Made by a program: the position numbers and the translations under genes. The notes beneath the pieces are model-generated. The model worked only from the letters and a program-made list of their open reading frames with translations. It searched no databases and was not told the DNA's origin. DNA of 64,000 nucleotides from Pseudonocardia sp. ICBG1293 (GTDB lineage: Bacteria; Actinomycetota; Actinomycetes; Mycobacteriales; Pseudonocardiaceae): assembly GCF_020131355.1 (NCBI RefSeq), contig NZ_JAHLEL010000044.1:372001-436000 (forward strand), read 5' to 3'. Positions 17,540-27,802 of this stretch are shown here, piece after piece; the stretch's first letter is position 1, and every line of letters begins with the position of its first letter.

Positions 17540-18304
17540 CGGCGGGGGGAGCCTGCCGTCGGCGTCGCGCAGGCCCTTGTCGAACGGACGGCCCAGCAGC
17601 CAGGCGATGATGTCGTGCGCCTTGCCGCGGACGGTGCCGAGATCGCGCGGCTCGGCGCCGTCCGGCCCGGCGGGGCCGGGCCCGAACTCGAGCGTCGCGC
17701 CGGTACGGACCTCCTCGATCCGCACGTGCGGGCAGCCGGGCCTGCGTTCCAGCCGGGCGACCACGTCGGCGACCAGGACCTCCCGCATCGGGATGGGCAG
17801 GTCCTTGAACGAGGCGCCGACGTCGAGGTCGACGGCGTGGATCCACACCTCGCGCGCCCGGTTCCACGGCACCGCGGTCACCGGCATCTCGACGCCCTGT
17901 GGGTTGCGCACGGTCGCCGACCAGGCCTTCTCCGGCATCGAGCGCACCGCGTCGGCGAGTCGGTCGGAGGCGGCGACGACGTCGGCGCGGATCTCGTCGG
18001 AGCTGCGGACGGCCCCGGCCTCGATGTCGGCGTCGCGGGAGGCGGCGTCGGCGTAGGCCGGGGTCTCGACACCGGTCCGCGCCCAGGTCAGCAGGTTCAC
18101 CATGGCGTCGGCGTTGCGGGCCAGGTGGGTGAGCACGTGCGCGCGGGTCCAGCCCGGCAGCGCCGAGGGGGCGCGGAACGCCTCGCCGGCCATCCGGGTC
18201 ATCAGCCCGCGCAGGTGGGCCTGGCCGTCGGCGGCCCAGGCGAGCGCCTCGGCCACCGGCGGCGGGACGGTGGGCCGGCCCTGCGCTGCGGGGCCGGGAG
18301 TCAC
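17522..18304 (-). CDS. maleylpyruvate isomerase family mycothiol-dependent enzyme
   Basis: 260 residues from GTG 18302-18304, which overlaps the upstream hydrolase stop as GTGA. The DinB-like helical bundle has LPGWTRAHVLTHLARNADAMVNLLTWARTG (first metal His) and VPWNRAREVWIHAVDLDVGASF (further His/Asp ligands), as in the mycothiol-dependent maleylpyruvate isomerase of Corynebacterium glutamicum. It converts maleylpyruvate to fumarylpyruvate in gentisate breakdown, with mycothiol and a divalent metal. Coupling to a fumarylacetoacetate hydrolase-family gene directly upstream strengthens this assignment. Confidence 0.88.
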   Translation of the reverse strand: MTPGPAAQGRPTVPPPVAEALAWAADGQAHLRGLMTRMAGEAFRAPSALPGWTRAHVLTHLARNADAMVNLLTWARTGVETPAYADAASRDADIEAGAVRSSDEIRADVVAASDRLADAVRSMPEKAWSATVRNPQGVEMPVTAVPWNRAREVWIHAVDLDVGASFKDLPIPMREVLVADVVARLERRPGCPHVRIEEVRTGATLEFGPGPAGPDGAEPRDLGTVRGKAHDIIAWLLGRPFDKGLRDADGRLPPPLPVWL

Positions 18305-19140
18305 CGCACCGCCCGGCACACGTTGCGGCACTCGCCGATCCCCTCCACCGCGGTGACGATCTCCGCACCGTCGGTCAGGTATCGCGGGGGCGTGCGCGCG
18401 TCACCGACGCCGCCCGGGGTGCCGGTGGCGATGACGTCCCCGGGGTTGAGCGTGAGGATCTCCGACAGGTAGACGACGAGGTCCACCGCGCCGAAGACGA
18501 GCTGGTCGGTCGTCGAGTCCTGCATGGTCTCCCCGGACAGCTCGGAGAAGATCCGCAGCGACCCGCCGGCGGCCGGGTCGGCGGGCAGCTCGTCGGGGGT
18601 GACCAGCACCGGTCCGAGCGGGGTCGAGTGCTCCCAGGTCTTGCCCTGCAGGAACTGCTTGGTGCGCCGCTGGTAGTCGCGCATCGAGACGTCGTTGAGC
18701 ACCGTGTACCCGGCGATGGCGGCAGCGGCCGACTCGCGGTCGGCGCGCCGGACCGAACGACCGATGACGACGACGAGCTCGGCCTCGTAGTCGACCCGGT
18801 CGGACTGCTCGGGCAGCTCGATCTCGTCGTACGCGCCGATCAGGGCGGGCGCGTACTTCCCGAAGACCGTCGGGTACTCGGGCAGCTCGTTGCCCATCTC
18901 GAGCACGTGGTCGCGGTAGTTCAGACCGACGCAGATGATCTTCTCGGGCGACGGCACCAGCGGCGCGTAGTCCAGTCCGGAGGTCTCGTGCACCGGACCG
19001 TCCGCACCCGCGGCGTGCTCGGCCCAGTCGGGGCGCTCCAGCAGCGCCCGTACGTCGGCCTCCCCCGTCTCGACGGCGGTGTCGCCGTCGACGCGCACCG
19101 CCCGGTGCCCGGTCGCGGTCCGGATCGTCGCGAGCCTCAT
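18301..19140 (-). CDS. fumarylacetoacetate hydrolase family protein, probable fumarylpyruvate hydrolase
   Basis: 279 residues from ATG 19138-19140, with GGGAGG about ten bases upstream. The FAH domain fills residues 60-275: KIICVGLNYRDHVLEMG, PTVFGKYAPALIG, DRVDYEAELVVVIG (metal-binding Glu residues), GYTVLNDVSMRDYQRR, FLQGKTWEHSTPLGP and NPGDVIATGTPGGVG. Members hydrolyse beta-diketo acids or decarboxylate oxaloacetate. Its GTGA overlap with a maleylpyruvate isomerase suggests it splits fumarylpyruvate into fumarate and pyruvate. A gentisate 1,2-dioxygenase is not seen nearby. Confidence 0.88.
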   Translation of the reverse strand: MRLATIRTATGHRAVRVDGDTAVETGEADVRALLERPDWAEHAAGADGPVHETSGLDYAPLVPSPEKIICVGLNYRDHVLEMGNELPEYPTVFGKYAPALIGAYDEIELPEQSDRVDYEAELVVVIGRSVRRADRESAAAAIAGYTVLNDVSMRDYQRRTKQFLQGKTWEHSTPLGPVLVTPDELPADPAAGGSLRIFSELSGETMQDSTTDQLVFGAVDLVVYLSEILTLNPGDVIATGTPGGVGDARTPPRYLTDGAEIVTAVEGIGECRNVCRAVR

Positions 19141-19593
19141 CGTGCGGGTGCCTCCCGGTATCGGTTGCCGTCCGGCGGAGAGTCTGCGCCACCGGGGGCC
19201 CGCGGAACAGTCAGGGGGTGGGTTACCGCGCGTCCCGGCCGGTGGACGGGCCGAACTCACCCGTACGAGTGACACGGTCGACGGACCGCGACACGCACTC
19301 CGCCACCACGGCGACGGGGACGACCCCGTCCGGGAACCGTCCCACCGGCGCGGCGCCACCCGTCCCGCCCCCGGGTGACCGCCCACCGCGCCGAGAGCCG
19401 GGTCGCCCGCGGCACCCCCGCCGGCCCAGCGGCGGGGCGACCCGCAGCCACACCCGCTGTCGGGTAGCCACACCCGTTGCAGCAGGTGTGGATGCCGGAC
19501 AGCGGGTGTGGATCCGCCACGGCACCCCGCCGGGCGGCCGGGCGGCGACCGTGCCCTCCGGTGGCCGGCCCGTGCCGGTCGCGGGACGCCGGG
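19141..19593. other. intergenic region with a nested inverted repeat
   Basis: 453 bases without a supported gene between the hydrolase start and the end of the CoxL-type gene. It contains the nested repeat at 19448-19511; the rest must carry the hydrolase-isomerase promoter, but I see no clear -35/-10 pair. Confidence 0.5.
19448..19511. repeat. nested inverted repeat of a CCACACC element
   Basis: Outer arms CCACACCCGCTGTC (19448-19461) and GACAGCGGGTGTGG (19498-19511) are perfect complements. Nested inside are CCACACCC (19468-19475) and GGTGTGG (19485-19491). Thus one heptamer occurs four times, two in each direction. It lies 80-150 bases past the minus-strand stop of the CoxL-type gene, so it may be a terminator, or a mobile-repeat-like or protein-binding element. 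Confidence 0.7.
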
Positions 19594-21966
19594 TCAGATC
19601 GCGGCGTCGTCCTCGGCGCCCCCGCCGCGCACCGGCAGGTCGTCGAACACCGCGGGCGGCTCCCGCCAGGCGTCCTGCGGCGCGCCGGCGCGCGCCGCGG
19701 CGACGGCCCGCCACACCCGCTCGGGCGTGCAGGGCAGGTCGACGTGCCGCACGCCCAGGTCCGACAGCGCGTCGACCACGGCGTTCTGCACGGCCGGGGT
19801 CGACCCGATCGTCGCGGACTCGCCGATGCCCTTGGCCCCCAGCGAGTTGAGCGGGGTCGGGGTCTCGGTCGTCGAGGTCTCGAAAGAGAACAGGTCGGCC
19901 GCGGTGGGGATCGTGTACGCGGCGAGACTCGAGGTCAGCGGCTGGCCCTCGTCGTCGAACAGGACCTCCTCGTGCAGCGCCTGCGCGACCCCCTGTGCCA
20001 GGCCGCCGTGCTGCTGTCCCTCGACGAGCAGCGGGTTCAGGATCCGCCCGCAGTCGTCGACGGCGACGTGCCGGAGCGGCGTGACCCGCCCGGTCTCGGT
20101 GTCGACCTCGACGACCGACAGGTGCGCACCGAACGGGAAGGTCGCGCCGTCCTGGGCCGAGTCGAGCCCGACGTGCAGCTCCTCGCCGGTCGCGGTGGCC
20201 TGGCGGTGCACGTCCGGCCAGGTCACGGTGGGCCCACCGGGCACGCCGGCCACCCCGAAGGTGCCCTCGTCGCTGATCTCGACGTCCTCGGCGGCGGCCT
20301 CCAGCAGGTGCGCGGCGAGCTTGCGGGCGCGCTCGTACAGCTCGTGCGCGGCCTCGGACACCGCGGTCCCGCCGAGCTGCAGCGACCGCGAGCCGCCGGT
20401 CCCGGCACCGCGCGGGACGACCGCGGTGTCGGACTGGACGTAGCGGATCCGGTCCATCGGGATGCCGAGCCGGTCCGACACCAGCATGGCGAACGACGTC
20501 GCGTGCCCCTGGCCGTGCGCGGAGGTCCCGGCCGAGACGGTCGCCGTGCCGTCGTCGTGCACGGTGACCGAGCCGTACTCCCCGCCCCCGCCACCTGCGG
20601 TGACCTCGACGTAGACCGCGATCCCGATGCCCAGGCGCACCGGGTCGCCCGCCGCGCGCCGACGGGCCTGCTCGGCACGCAACTCGTCGTACCCCGCGAC
20701 GCGCAGCGCCTCGCGCAGCGGCAGGTCGTAGTCGCCGACGTCGTAGCGGGCACCGGTGGGGGTGGTGTACGGGAAGACGTCGGGCGCCAGCAGGTTGCGC
20801 CGGCGCAGCTCGACCGGGTCCATGCCCAGCTCGGCGGCGGCGACGTCGACCAGCCGCTCCAGGTGGGCGGCGGCCTCGGGCCGGCCCGCGCCGCGGAAGG
20901 CGCCCATCGGGGTGGCGTTGGTCAGCGCCGAGACGGCGTCGTAGCGCAGGTTCGTGATGTCGTAGACGCCGGTGGCCATGAGGTAGGTGGTGCGCAGCGG
21001 CAGCGCGCCGCCGAACCCGGCGTAGGCACCCGCGTCGCCGACCACACGGACCCGCAGACCGGTCATCCGGCCGTCGCGGGTGAGGCCGAGCTCGTAGTAG
21101 CCGACCTGCCCGCGTCCGTGGGGCATCGAGACGAGGTTCTCCGAGCGGGTCTCGATCCAGGCCAGCGGCCGCCCGAGCGCCCGGGCGGCGGCGACGGTCG
21201 CGGTGTGCTCGGCGAGCACCCCGGCCTTCGCGCCGAACCCGCCGCCGACGTGCGGGGCGATCACCCGGACCTGCTCGGGCTCCAGCCCGGCCAGCCCGGC
21301 CAGCTGGGTGCGGAACCCGTGCGGCATCTGGGTGGAGACGTGCACGGTCAGCGGGAAGTCGGTGGTGGTGGGGTCCACGACGATCGCGTTGCCCTCCATC
21401 GGGACGGCGGCGACGCGCTGGTTCACCATCCGGGCCCGGACGACCACCTCCGCGCCGTCGAGCGGGTCACCGGTCCCCCGCTCGCCCGCCGCGAGGTTGT
21501 TGCCCTGGTCGGGGAACTGCAGCGGGGCGTCGTCGGCGAGGGCGGCCTCGATGTCGGTGACCGCGGGCAGCGGGTCGTAGTCGACCTCGACGAGCTCGGT
21601 GGCGTCGACGGCGGCGCGGCTCTCGGCGACGACCAGCGCCACCGCCTCGCCGACGAACCGGACCCGGTCGGTCGCCAGCGGCGGCCGCGGCAGTGCCGGG
21701 TTGAGGACCATCAGGCCGTGGTGGGCGGGCAGGTCGAGGTCGGCCGCGGTGTACACGGCGAGGACGCCGGGCGCGGCCGCGGCCTCGGTGGTGTCGATGC
21801 CGGTGAGCAGCGCGTGCGCCACCGGTGAGCGGACGAACGCGACGTGGGCGAGGCCCGCCGGTGCGTCGGCACCGTGGACCAGGTTGCCGACGAACGTGCT
21901 CGCGCCGGTGATCAGGTCGGCGTCCTCGACGCGGCGGACGGAGGTTCCCAGGATCGAGCCAGGCAT
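19594..21966 (-). CDS. xanthine dehydrogenase/CoxL family molybdopterin-binding subunit
   Basis: 790 residues from ATG 21964-21966. Full-length molybdenum hydroxylase large subunit: an N-terminal hammerhead domain (RRVEDADLITGASTFVGN, DRVRFVGEAVALVVAES), VIAPHVGGGFGAKAG, ALTNATPMGAFRGAGRPEA, GTSAHGQGHATSFA and the active-site GAKGIGESA with catalytic Glu. The loop AFRGAGR resembles the AYRGAGR of form II CoxL-like proteins, not the Cys-containing AYRCSFR of true CO dehydrogenase, so CO oxidation is doubtful. The medium (FAD) and small (2Fe-2S) subunits are not adjacent, so it is an orphan here. An in-frame GTG three codons upstream is an alternative; the -10 spacing favours ATG. Confidence 0.9.
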   Translation of the reverse strand: MPGSILGTSVRRVEDADLITGASTFVGNLVHGADAPAGLAHVAFVRSPVAHALLTGIDTTEAAAAPGVLAVYTAADLDLPAHHGLMVLNPALPRPPLATDRVRFVGEAVALVVAESRAAVDATELVEVDYDPLPAVTDIEAALADDAPLQFPDQGNNLAAGERGTGDPLDGAEVVVRARMVNQRVAAVPMEGNAIVVDPTTTDFPLTVHVSTQMPHGFRTQLAGLAGLEPEQVRVIAPHVGGGFGAKAGVLAEHTATVAAARALGRPLAWIETRSENLVSMPHGRGQVGYYELGLTRDGRMTGLRVRVVGDAGAYAGFGGALPLRTTYLMATGVYDITNLRYDAVSALTNATPMGAFRGAGRPEAAAHLERLVDVAAAELGMDPVELRRRNLLAPDVFPYTTPTGARYDVGDYDLPLREALRVAGYDELRAEQARRRAAGDPVRLGIGIAVYVEVTAGGGGGEYGSVTVHDDGTATVSAGTSAHGQGHATSFAMLVSDRLGIPMDRIRYVQSDTAVVPRGAGTGGSRSLQLGGTAVSEAAHELYERARKLAAHLLEAAAEDVEISDEGTFGVAGVPGGPTVTWPDVHRQATATGEELHVGLDSAQDGATFPFGAHLSVVEVDTETGRVTPLRHVAVDDCGRILNPLLVEGQQHGGLAQGVAQALHEEVLFDDEGQPLTSSLAAYTIPTAADLFSFETSTTETPTPLNSLGAKGIGESATIGSTPAVQNAVVDALSDLGVRHVDLPCTPERVWRAVAAARAGAPQDAWREPPAVFDDLPVRGGGAEDDAAI

Positions 21967-21973
21967 GTGGCCC

Positions 21974-21979
21974 ACACTA
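21974..21979 (-). promoter_or_regulatory. -10 box TAGTGT, leaderless start of the CoxL-type gene
   Basis: On the minus strand TAGTGT is followed by seven bases and the ATG at 21966. There is no Shine-Dalgarno sequence. Confidence 0.55.
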
Positions 21980-22064
21980 CAGCAGTAACCGGAGGCTCGT
22001 CCGCTTAGCGCCGGTCACACGTCGCCTGCGTCTCCACCTGCGGTGCCCGCCCGGCAACGGCCGG

Positions 22065-22070
22065 TAGCGT
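22065..22070 (+). promoter_or_regulatory. -10 box TAGCGT, leaderless start of fumarase
   Basis: TAGCGT, seven bases, then ATG 22078; no ribosome binding site. It faces the -10 box of the CoxL-type gene across a 111-base divergent gap. Confidence 0.6.
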
Positions 22071-22077
22071 CCCCGCC

Positions 22078-23727
<1,650 letters not shown>

Positions 23728-23754
23728 CCCGACCGCCCCGCGCGTGGCCGCACC

Positions 23755-23858
23755 CCGGCGACGCGCGGGGCGCCCCGGGGCGTCGCGTGGCACCCCGTGG
23801 GTGGGGTGCCACGCGTGGCGACGGGGTGCCACGGCCACCCCGCGCCCGGGCGCGGGGG
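23755..23858. terminator. repeat-rich bidirectional terminator region
   Basis: Between the convergent ends of fumarase (23727) and the PatA-like gene (23861). Several overlapping hairpins are built from GCGTGGCACCCC and GGGGTGCCACG copies (for example arms near 23786-23796 and 23803-23813, and again 23824-23832), with a GCGCCCGGGCGC palindrome at the right edge. No gene fits here. Confidence 0.6.
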
Positions 23859-23860
23859 GG

Positions 23861-26587
23861 TCAGCGCAGGCGGCGCGGTCCGGCGTCGCGGCGGTCCGGT
23901 ACCGGGCCGATCGTCACCCGGGCGCCGGCGACGAACGCGCCCTGCGGCGAGGCCAGCACCGGGTCCAGGGCCAGCGAGCGGACCTGCGGCAGGTCCTCGA
24001 CGAGCCGGCCGATCCGCAGCACGACGTCCTCGAGCGCGGCGAGGTCGACCGGGTCGGTGCCGCGGTACCCGGTGAGCAGTGGCGCCGCCCGCGGGGCCCG
24101 CACCAGCCGTGCGGCGTCCTCGGTCGAGACCGGCAGGACCCGGTAGGCCCGGTCGTCGAGCAGCTCCGTCGCCATCCCGGAGAGCCCGAACGCGACGAGC
24201 GAGCCGAACGAGGGGTCGTCCACGACCTCGACCGTGCAGGACGTGCCCTTCGGCGCCATCCGCTGCACGTAGACCTCCTCGGACCCGGTGACCCGCGAGA
24301 GCTCCGCGTGCGCGACGCGCAGCGCCTCCTCCGAGACCAGGTCCAGGCGGACGCCGACGAAGTCCCCGCGATGACGCCACTGGTCGGCGGTCGCCTTGAT
24401 CACCACCGGGTAGCCGACCTCGCCCGCGGCCGCCACCGCATCGTCGGCGTCGGTCGCCCGGCGGAAGCCGATCACCTCCAGCCCGTAGCAGGCGAGCAGC
24501 TCGACGGCCTCGTCGTCGGTGAGGGCGCGCCGGGTGTCCGGCCCGAACGCGGCGACGAGCTCGCGTGCCCGGTCGGTGTCGATGCGCTCGGGCACCACGA
24601 ACTCGCCGACGGGCGTGTCGCGCCACTGCGCGTAGCGGCTGACCCGGCCCAGCGCCGAGGTCGCCCGCTCGGGGCTGGCGAAGCTCGGCACCGACCCGCG
24701 GCCGGGGGTGCCGTCGGCGCCGGGCACCGACAGCTCGGCCGGGATGCCCTCGGCGGCGAGGAACACGGCGATCACCGGGACCCCGGCGCCGCTCGCGGCA
24801 CCGCGCAGGGCGTGCGCGTGGTCCCGGCCCGCCACCGCGACCGGCGGCACGAACACCGCGATCAGGGCGTCCGGGCGGGCGTCGCCGTCCAGGGGCGCGC
24901 GTACGGCGTCGGCGAACGCCTGCGGGGAGGCCTGGGTGCCGACGTCGACCGGGTCCCCGGCCAGTTCCAGCCCCTCGTCGAGCAGACCGTCGAGCACCAG
25001 CAGGTTGACCGCGGTGGAGTTGCCGACGACCGCGACCCGGCGGCCCTTCGGCAGCGGCTGGTGGGCGATCAGCAGCGCGGTGTCGAACATCTGCGGCAGG
25101 GTCTGCACGCGGATGACGCCGGACTGCTCGAACAGTGCCTGCACGCTGGACTCGTCGATCGGCGCCCCGACCGAGGCCAGCGACGGCAGCGTCCCGGTGT
25201 GCCGGCCGGACTTCACCGCGATGATCGGCTTGGTGCGGGCCAGCCTGCGGGCGACGCGGGCGAACTTGCGCGGGTTGCCGAAGGTCTCCAGGTACAGCAG
25301 CACCTGCTCGGTTCCCGGGTCGGTCTGCCAGTACTGCATGAGGTCGTTGCCGGACACGTCGGCGCGGTTGCCCGCCGACACGAACGACGACAGGCCCAGC
25401 CCGCGGGTGCGGGCGTTGGCGAGGATGGCGCTGCCGAGCGCGCCGGACTGGCAGAAGAACCCGGTACGCCCGTGGCCGGGCATCTGCGGGGCCAGGGTGG
25501 CGTTGAGCCGCACCGACGGGTCGGGGTTGGCGACGCCGAGCGCGTTCGGCCCGACGACCCGCATCCCGTGCGCCCGTGCCTCGGCCACCAGCCGGCGCTC
25601 GGCGACGGTGCCGCCGTCGTCCCCGGCGTCGGCGAACCCGGAGCTGATCACGACCAGCACCTTCACGCCCTTGGCCAGGCACGAGTCCATGACCTCGTCG
25701 ATGTTCGCGGCCGGGACGGCGACGACCGCGAGGTCGACCTCGTCCGGGATGTCGATCACCGACGGGTAGGCGCGCACGCCGCGCACCGAGCGGGCGTCGG
25801 GGTTGACCGGGTAGACCGGGCCGGTGAACCCGGCACGCAGCAGGTTCAGCAGGACCGCGTGGCCGATCTTCGTCTCGTCCGCGGACGCCCCGATCACCGC
25901 CACCGAGGTCGGGTGCAGCAGGTTCGCCACGCTCCGGGCCTCGGCGGCCTGCTCGCGCGCGTAGCGGACGGCGATCGACTTCTCGGTGGGGTCGATGTCG
26001 AACTCGAGGTGCAGCACGCCCTCGGCGAAGGCCCGCGTGACGCCGTAGCCGGCCTCGCGGAACACCCGCACCATGGCGTGGTTCTCCACCAGCACCTCGG
26101 CCTCGAACCGGGACAGCCCGTTCTCCCGGGCGGCGGCCGCGAGGTGCTCCAGCAGGATCGAGCCGAGCCCGCGGGATTGGTGGTCGTCGCGGACCACGAA
26201 CGCCACCTCCGCGGAGGTGACCGGCTTGTCGGTGCCCGCCCCGTCCTGTGCGGCGGCGCCCCCGCCCGGGGTCAGCCCCTCGTAGCGGCCGACGGCGATG
26301 ATCTCGTCGCCGAGCAGCGCCAGGAACGCGACCCGGGTCCGGTGGTCGACGACGGTGAACCGCTCCAGGTCCCGCGCCGAGATCCGCGGGTACGGGCCGA
26401 AGTAGCGCAGGTAGCGGGTGCGGTCGGACAGTTTGGCGTGGAAGGCGAGCAGCGCCTCGGCGTCGTCGGGCAGGATCGGGCGCAGGTGCACGATGCCGCC
26501 GTCGGAGGCGACGACGTCGGCCTCCCAGTGCCGCGGGTAGGGGTGGTCGGTGCCGGGCGCCGGGGCTTCGTCGGTCTTCTCGGTCAT
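23861..26587 (-). CDS. GNAT acetyltransferase fused to ADP-forming acyl-CoA synthetase-like domains (PatA-like)
   Basis: 908 residues from ATG 26585-26587. The N-terminal GNAT domain spans about 30-200 (VRDDHQSRGLGSILLEHLAAAARENG is the acetyl-CoA site). From about 230 on come a CoA-binding domain (TSVAVIGASADETKIGHAVLLNLL), succinyl-CoA ligase-like domains (GFFCQSGALGSAIL, VSAGNRADVSGNDLMQYW) and an ATP-grasp region (GYPVVIKATADQWRHRGDFVGVRLDL). This GNAT-first order is that of Streptomyces PatA, reverse of Salmonella Pat. Such enzymes acetylate acetyl-CoA synthetase and other proteins on Lys. It begins eight bases after acuC, which encodes the likely opposing deacetylase. Confidence 0.92.
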   Translation of the reverse strand: MTEKTDEAPAPGTDHPYPRHWEADVVASDGGIVHLRPILPDDAEALLAFHAKLSDRTRYLRYFGPYPRISARDLERFTVVDHRTRVAFLALLGDEIIAVGRYEGLTPGGGAAAQDGAGTDKPVTSAEVAFVVRDDHQSRGLGSILLEHLAAAARENGLSRFEAEVLVENHAMVRVFREAGYGVTRAFAEGVLHLEFDIDPTEKSIAVRYAREQAAEARSVANLLHPTSVAVIGASADETKIGHAVLLNLLRAGFTGPVYPVNPDARSVRGVRAYPSVIDIPDEVDLAVVAVPAANIDEVMDSCLAKGVKVLVVISSGFADAGDDGGTVAERRLVAEARAHGMRVVGPNALGVANPDPSVRLNATLAPQMPGHGRTGFFCQSGALGSAILANARTRGLGLSSFVSAGNRADVSGNDLMQYWQTDPGTEQVLLYLETFGNPRKFARVARRLARTKPIIAVKSGRHTGTLPSLASVGAPIDESSVQALFEQSGVIRVQTLPQMFDTALLIAHQPLPKGRRVAVVGNSTAVNLLVLDGLLDEGLELAGDPVDVGTQASPQAFADAVRAPLDGDARPDALIAVFVPPVAVAGRDHAHALRGAASGAGVPVIAVFLAAEGIPAELSVPGADGTPGRGSVPSFASPERATSALGRVSRYAQWRDTPVGEFVVPERIDTDRARELVAAFGPDTRRALTDDEAVELLACYGLEVIGFRRATDADDAVAAAGEVGYPVVIKATADQWRHRGDFVGVRLDLVSEEALRVAHAELSRVTGSEEVYVQRMAPKGTSCTVEVVDDPSFGSLVAFGLSGMATELLDDRAYRVLPVSTEDAARLVRAPRAAPLLTGYRGTDPVDLAALEDVVLRIGRLVEDLPQVRSLALDPVLASPQGAFVAGARVTIGPVPDRRDAGPRRLR

Positions 26588-26595
26588 GGTGGGTC

Positions 26596-27768
26596 TCAGT
26601 CCCGCGGGTCGTCGGGGTCGAGGCCGTGCAGCGGGAACACCGCACGACGGGTCTCCAGGATCGCGGAGTCGACGCGCTCGCCGAACGAGCCGCCCCACCG
26701 CTCGAAGGCCGGGTCGGCACCGTCGGACATCGAGACCGGCAGCGGCGCGCGCGTCCGGGTCGCGGCCAGCGCGGTCCAGTCCGCGGGGATGGACGTGTCC
26801 GGGTGCAGGTCGCGGTCCAGGGCCACCGCCATCAGGTGCGTCCACGAGCGCGGGACCACCCGGTAGAGCGCGTAGCCACCGCCGCCGAGCACCAGCCACT
26901 TCCCGCCCGCGGTGGTCTCGGCCATCTCGCGCAGGGCGTGGTAGATCGCCCGGTGGCCGTCGACCGACAGCTCCAGGTTCGCCAGCGGGTCCTCGGCGTG
27001 GGTGTCGGCGCCGCACTCGGTGACCAGGACCTGCGGGCGGAAGGACTCCAGCAGCGACGGGACGACGCCGTGGAAGGCACGCAGCCACCCCGCGTCGCCG
27101 GTGCCGGGGGGCAGGGACACGTTGACGGCGTAGCCCTCGCCGTTGCCGCGGCCGGTCTCCCCCGCCCAGCCGGTGCCCGGCCACAGGGTGAGCGGGTGCT
27201 GGTGCAGCGAGATCGTCAGCACCCGGGGGTCGTCGTAGAAGCAGTCCTGCACACCGTCGCCGTGGTGGACGTCGACGTCGACGTAGGCGATCCGCTCGTA
27301 GCCCTGCTCCAGCAGCCAGGCGATCGCGACCGAGCAGTCGTTGTAGACGCAGAAGCCGGCGGCCCGGTCACGCATCGCGTGGTGCAGCCCGCCCGCCATG
27401 TTGACGGCGCGGTCCGCGCGGCCCTCGGCGATCTCGCGGGCGGCGGCGACCGAGCCTCCCGCGATGAGCGCGGAGGCGTCGTGCATGCCGAAGAAGATCG
27501 GGTTGTCGGCGGTGCCCAGACCGTGGCCGACACCGAACGGCGCCTCGGGGGCGGACTTGACCGCCGTCTGGAAGCCGGGGGTGTGCACCCGGGTGAGGTC
27601 CACCTCGCCCGCGGGTTCCGGGACGACCGGCTCGATGCCGTCGAGCACCCCCAGCCCGCGGGAGAGCTCCATCATCAGCTCCAGCCGCACCGGGTTCAGG
27701 GGGTGGTCGTCGGACAGCTGGTAGGTCAGGAACTCCGGAGTCCACACCACCGACGTGCGAGCGCTCAT
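26596..27768 (-). CDS. acuC: AcuC-type histone deacetylase family protein
   Basis: 390 residues from ATG 27766-27768. The class I deacetylase fold is clear: DDHPLNPVRLELMMEL, GGLHHAMRDRAAGFCVYNDCSVAI (catalytic His pair), YVDVDVHHGDGVQDCFY (zinc Asp/His), TISLHQHPLTLWPGTG, VTECGADTHAEDPLANL (zinc Asp) and LGGGGYAL (Tyr). AcuC removes acetyl groups from lysine, for example on acetyl-CoA synthetase, restoring acetate use. It is the first gene of a two-gene operon with the PatA-like acetyltransferase, so writer and eraser are made together. The frame is open further upstream, but a -10 box just before this ATG supports it. Confidence 0.92.
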   Translation of the reverse strand: MSARTSVVWTPEFLTYQLSDDHPLNPVRLELMMELSRGLGVLDGIEPVVPEPAGEVDLTRVHTPGFQTAVKSAPEAPFGVGHGLGTADNPIFFGMHDASALIAGGSVAAAREIAEGRADRAVNMAGGLHHAMRDRAAGFCVYNDCSVAIAWLLEQGYERIAYVDVDVHHGDGVQDCFYDDPRVLTISLHQHPLTLWPGTGWAGETGRGNGEGYAVNVSLPPGTGDAGWLRAFHGVVPSLLESFRPQVLVTECGADTHAEDPLANLELSVDGHRAIYHALREMAETTAGGKWLVLGGGGYALYRVVPRSWTHLMAVALDRDLHPDTSIPADWTALAATRTRAPLPVSMSDGADPAFERWGGSFGERVDSAILETRRAVFPLHGLDPDDPRD

Positions 27769-27776
27769 GGGCCGGA

Positions 27777-27782
27777 ACCGTA
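27777..27782 (-). promoter_or_regulatory. -10 box TACGGT before acuC
   Basis: On the minus strand TACGGT is followed by eight bases and the ATG of acuC, with no ribosome site; probable leaderless start. Confidence 0.45.
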
Positions 27783-27802
27783 TGTCAGGCCGGCGGGCAC
27801 GG

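Noticed and set aside
19594..21966. Aerobic CO dehydrogenase large subunit
   Set aside because: The active-site loop is AFRGAGR, not the Cys-containing form I loop, and the other subunits are absent, so a CO-oxidising role is not claimed.
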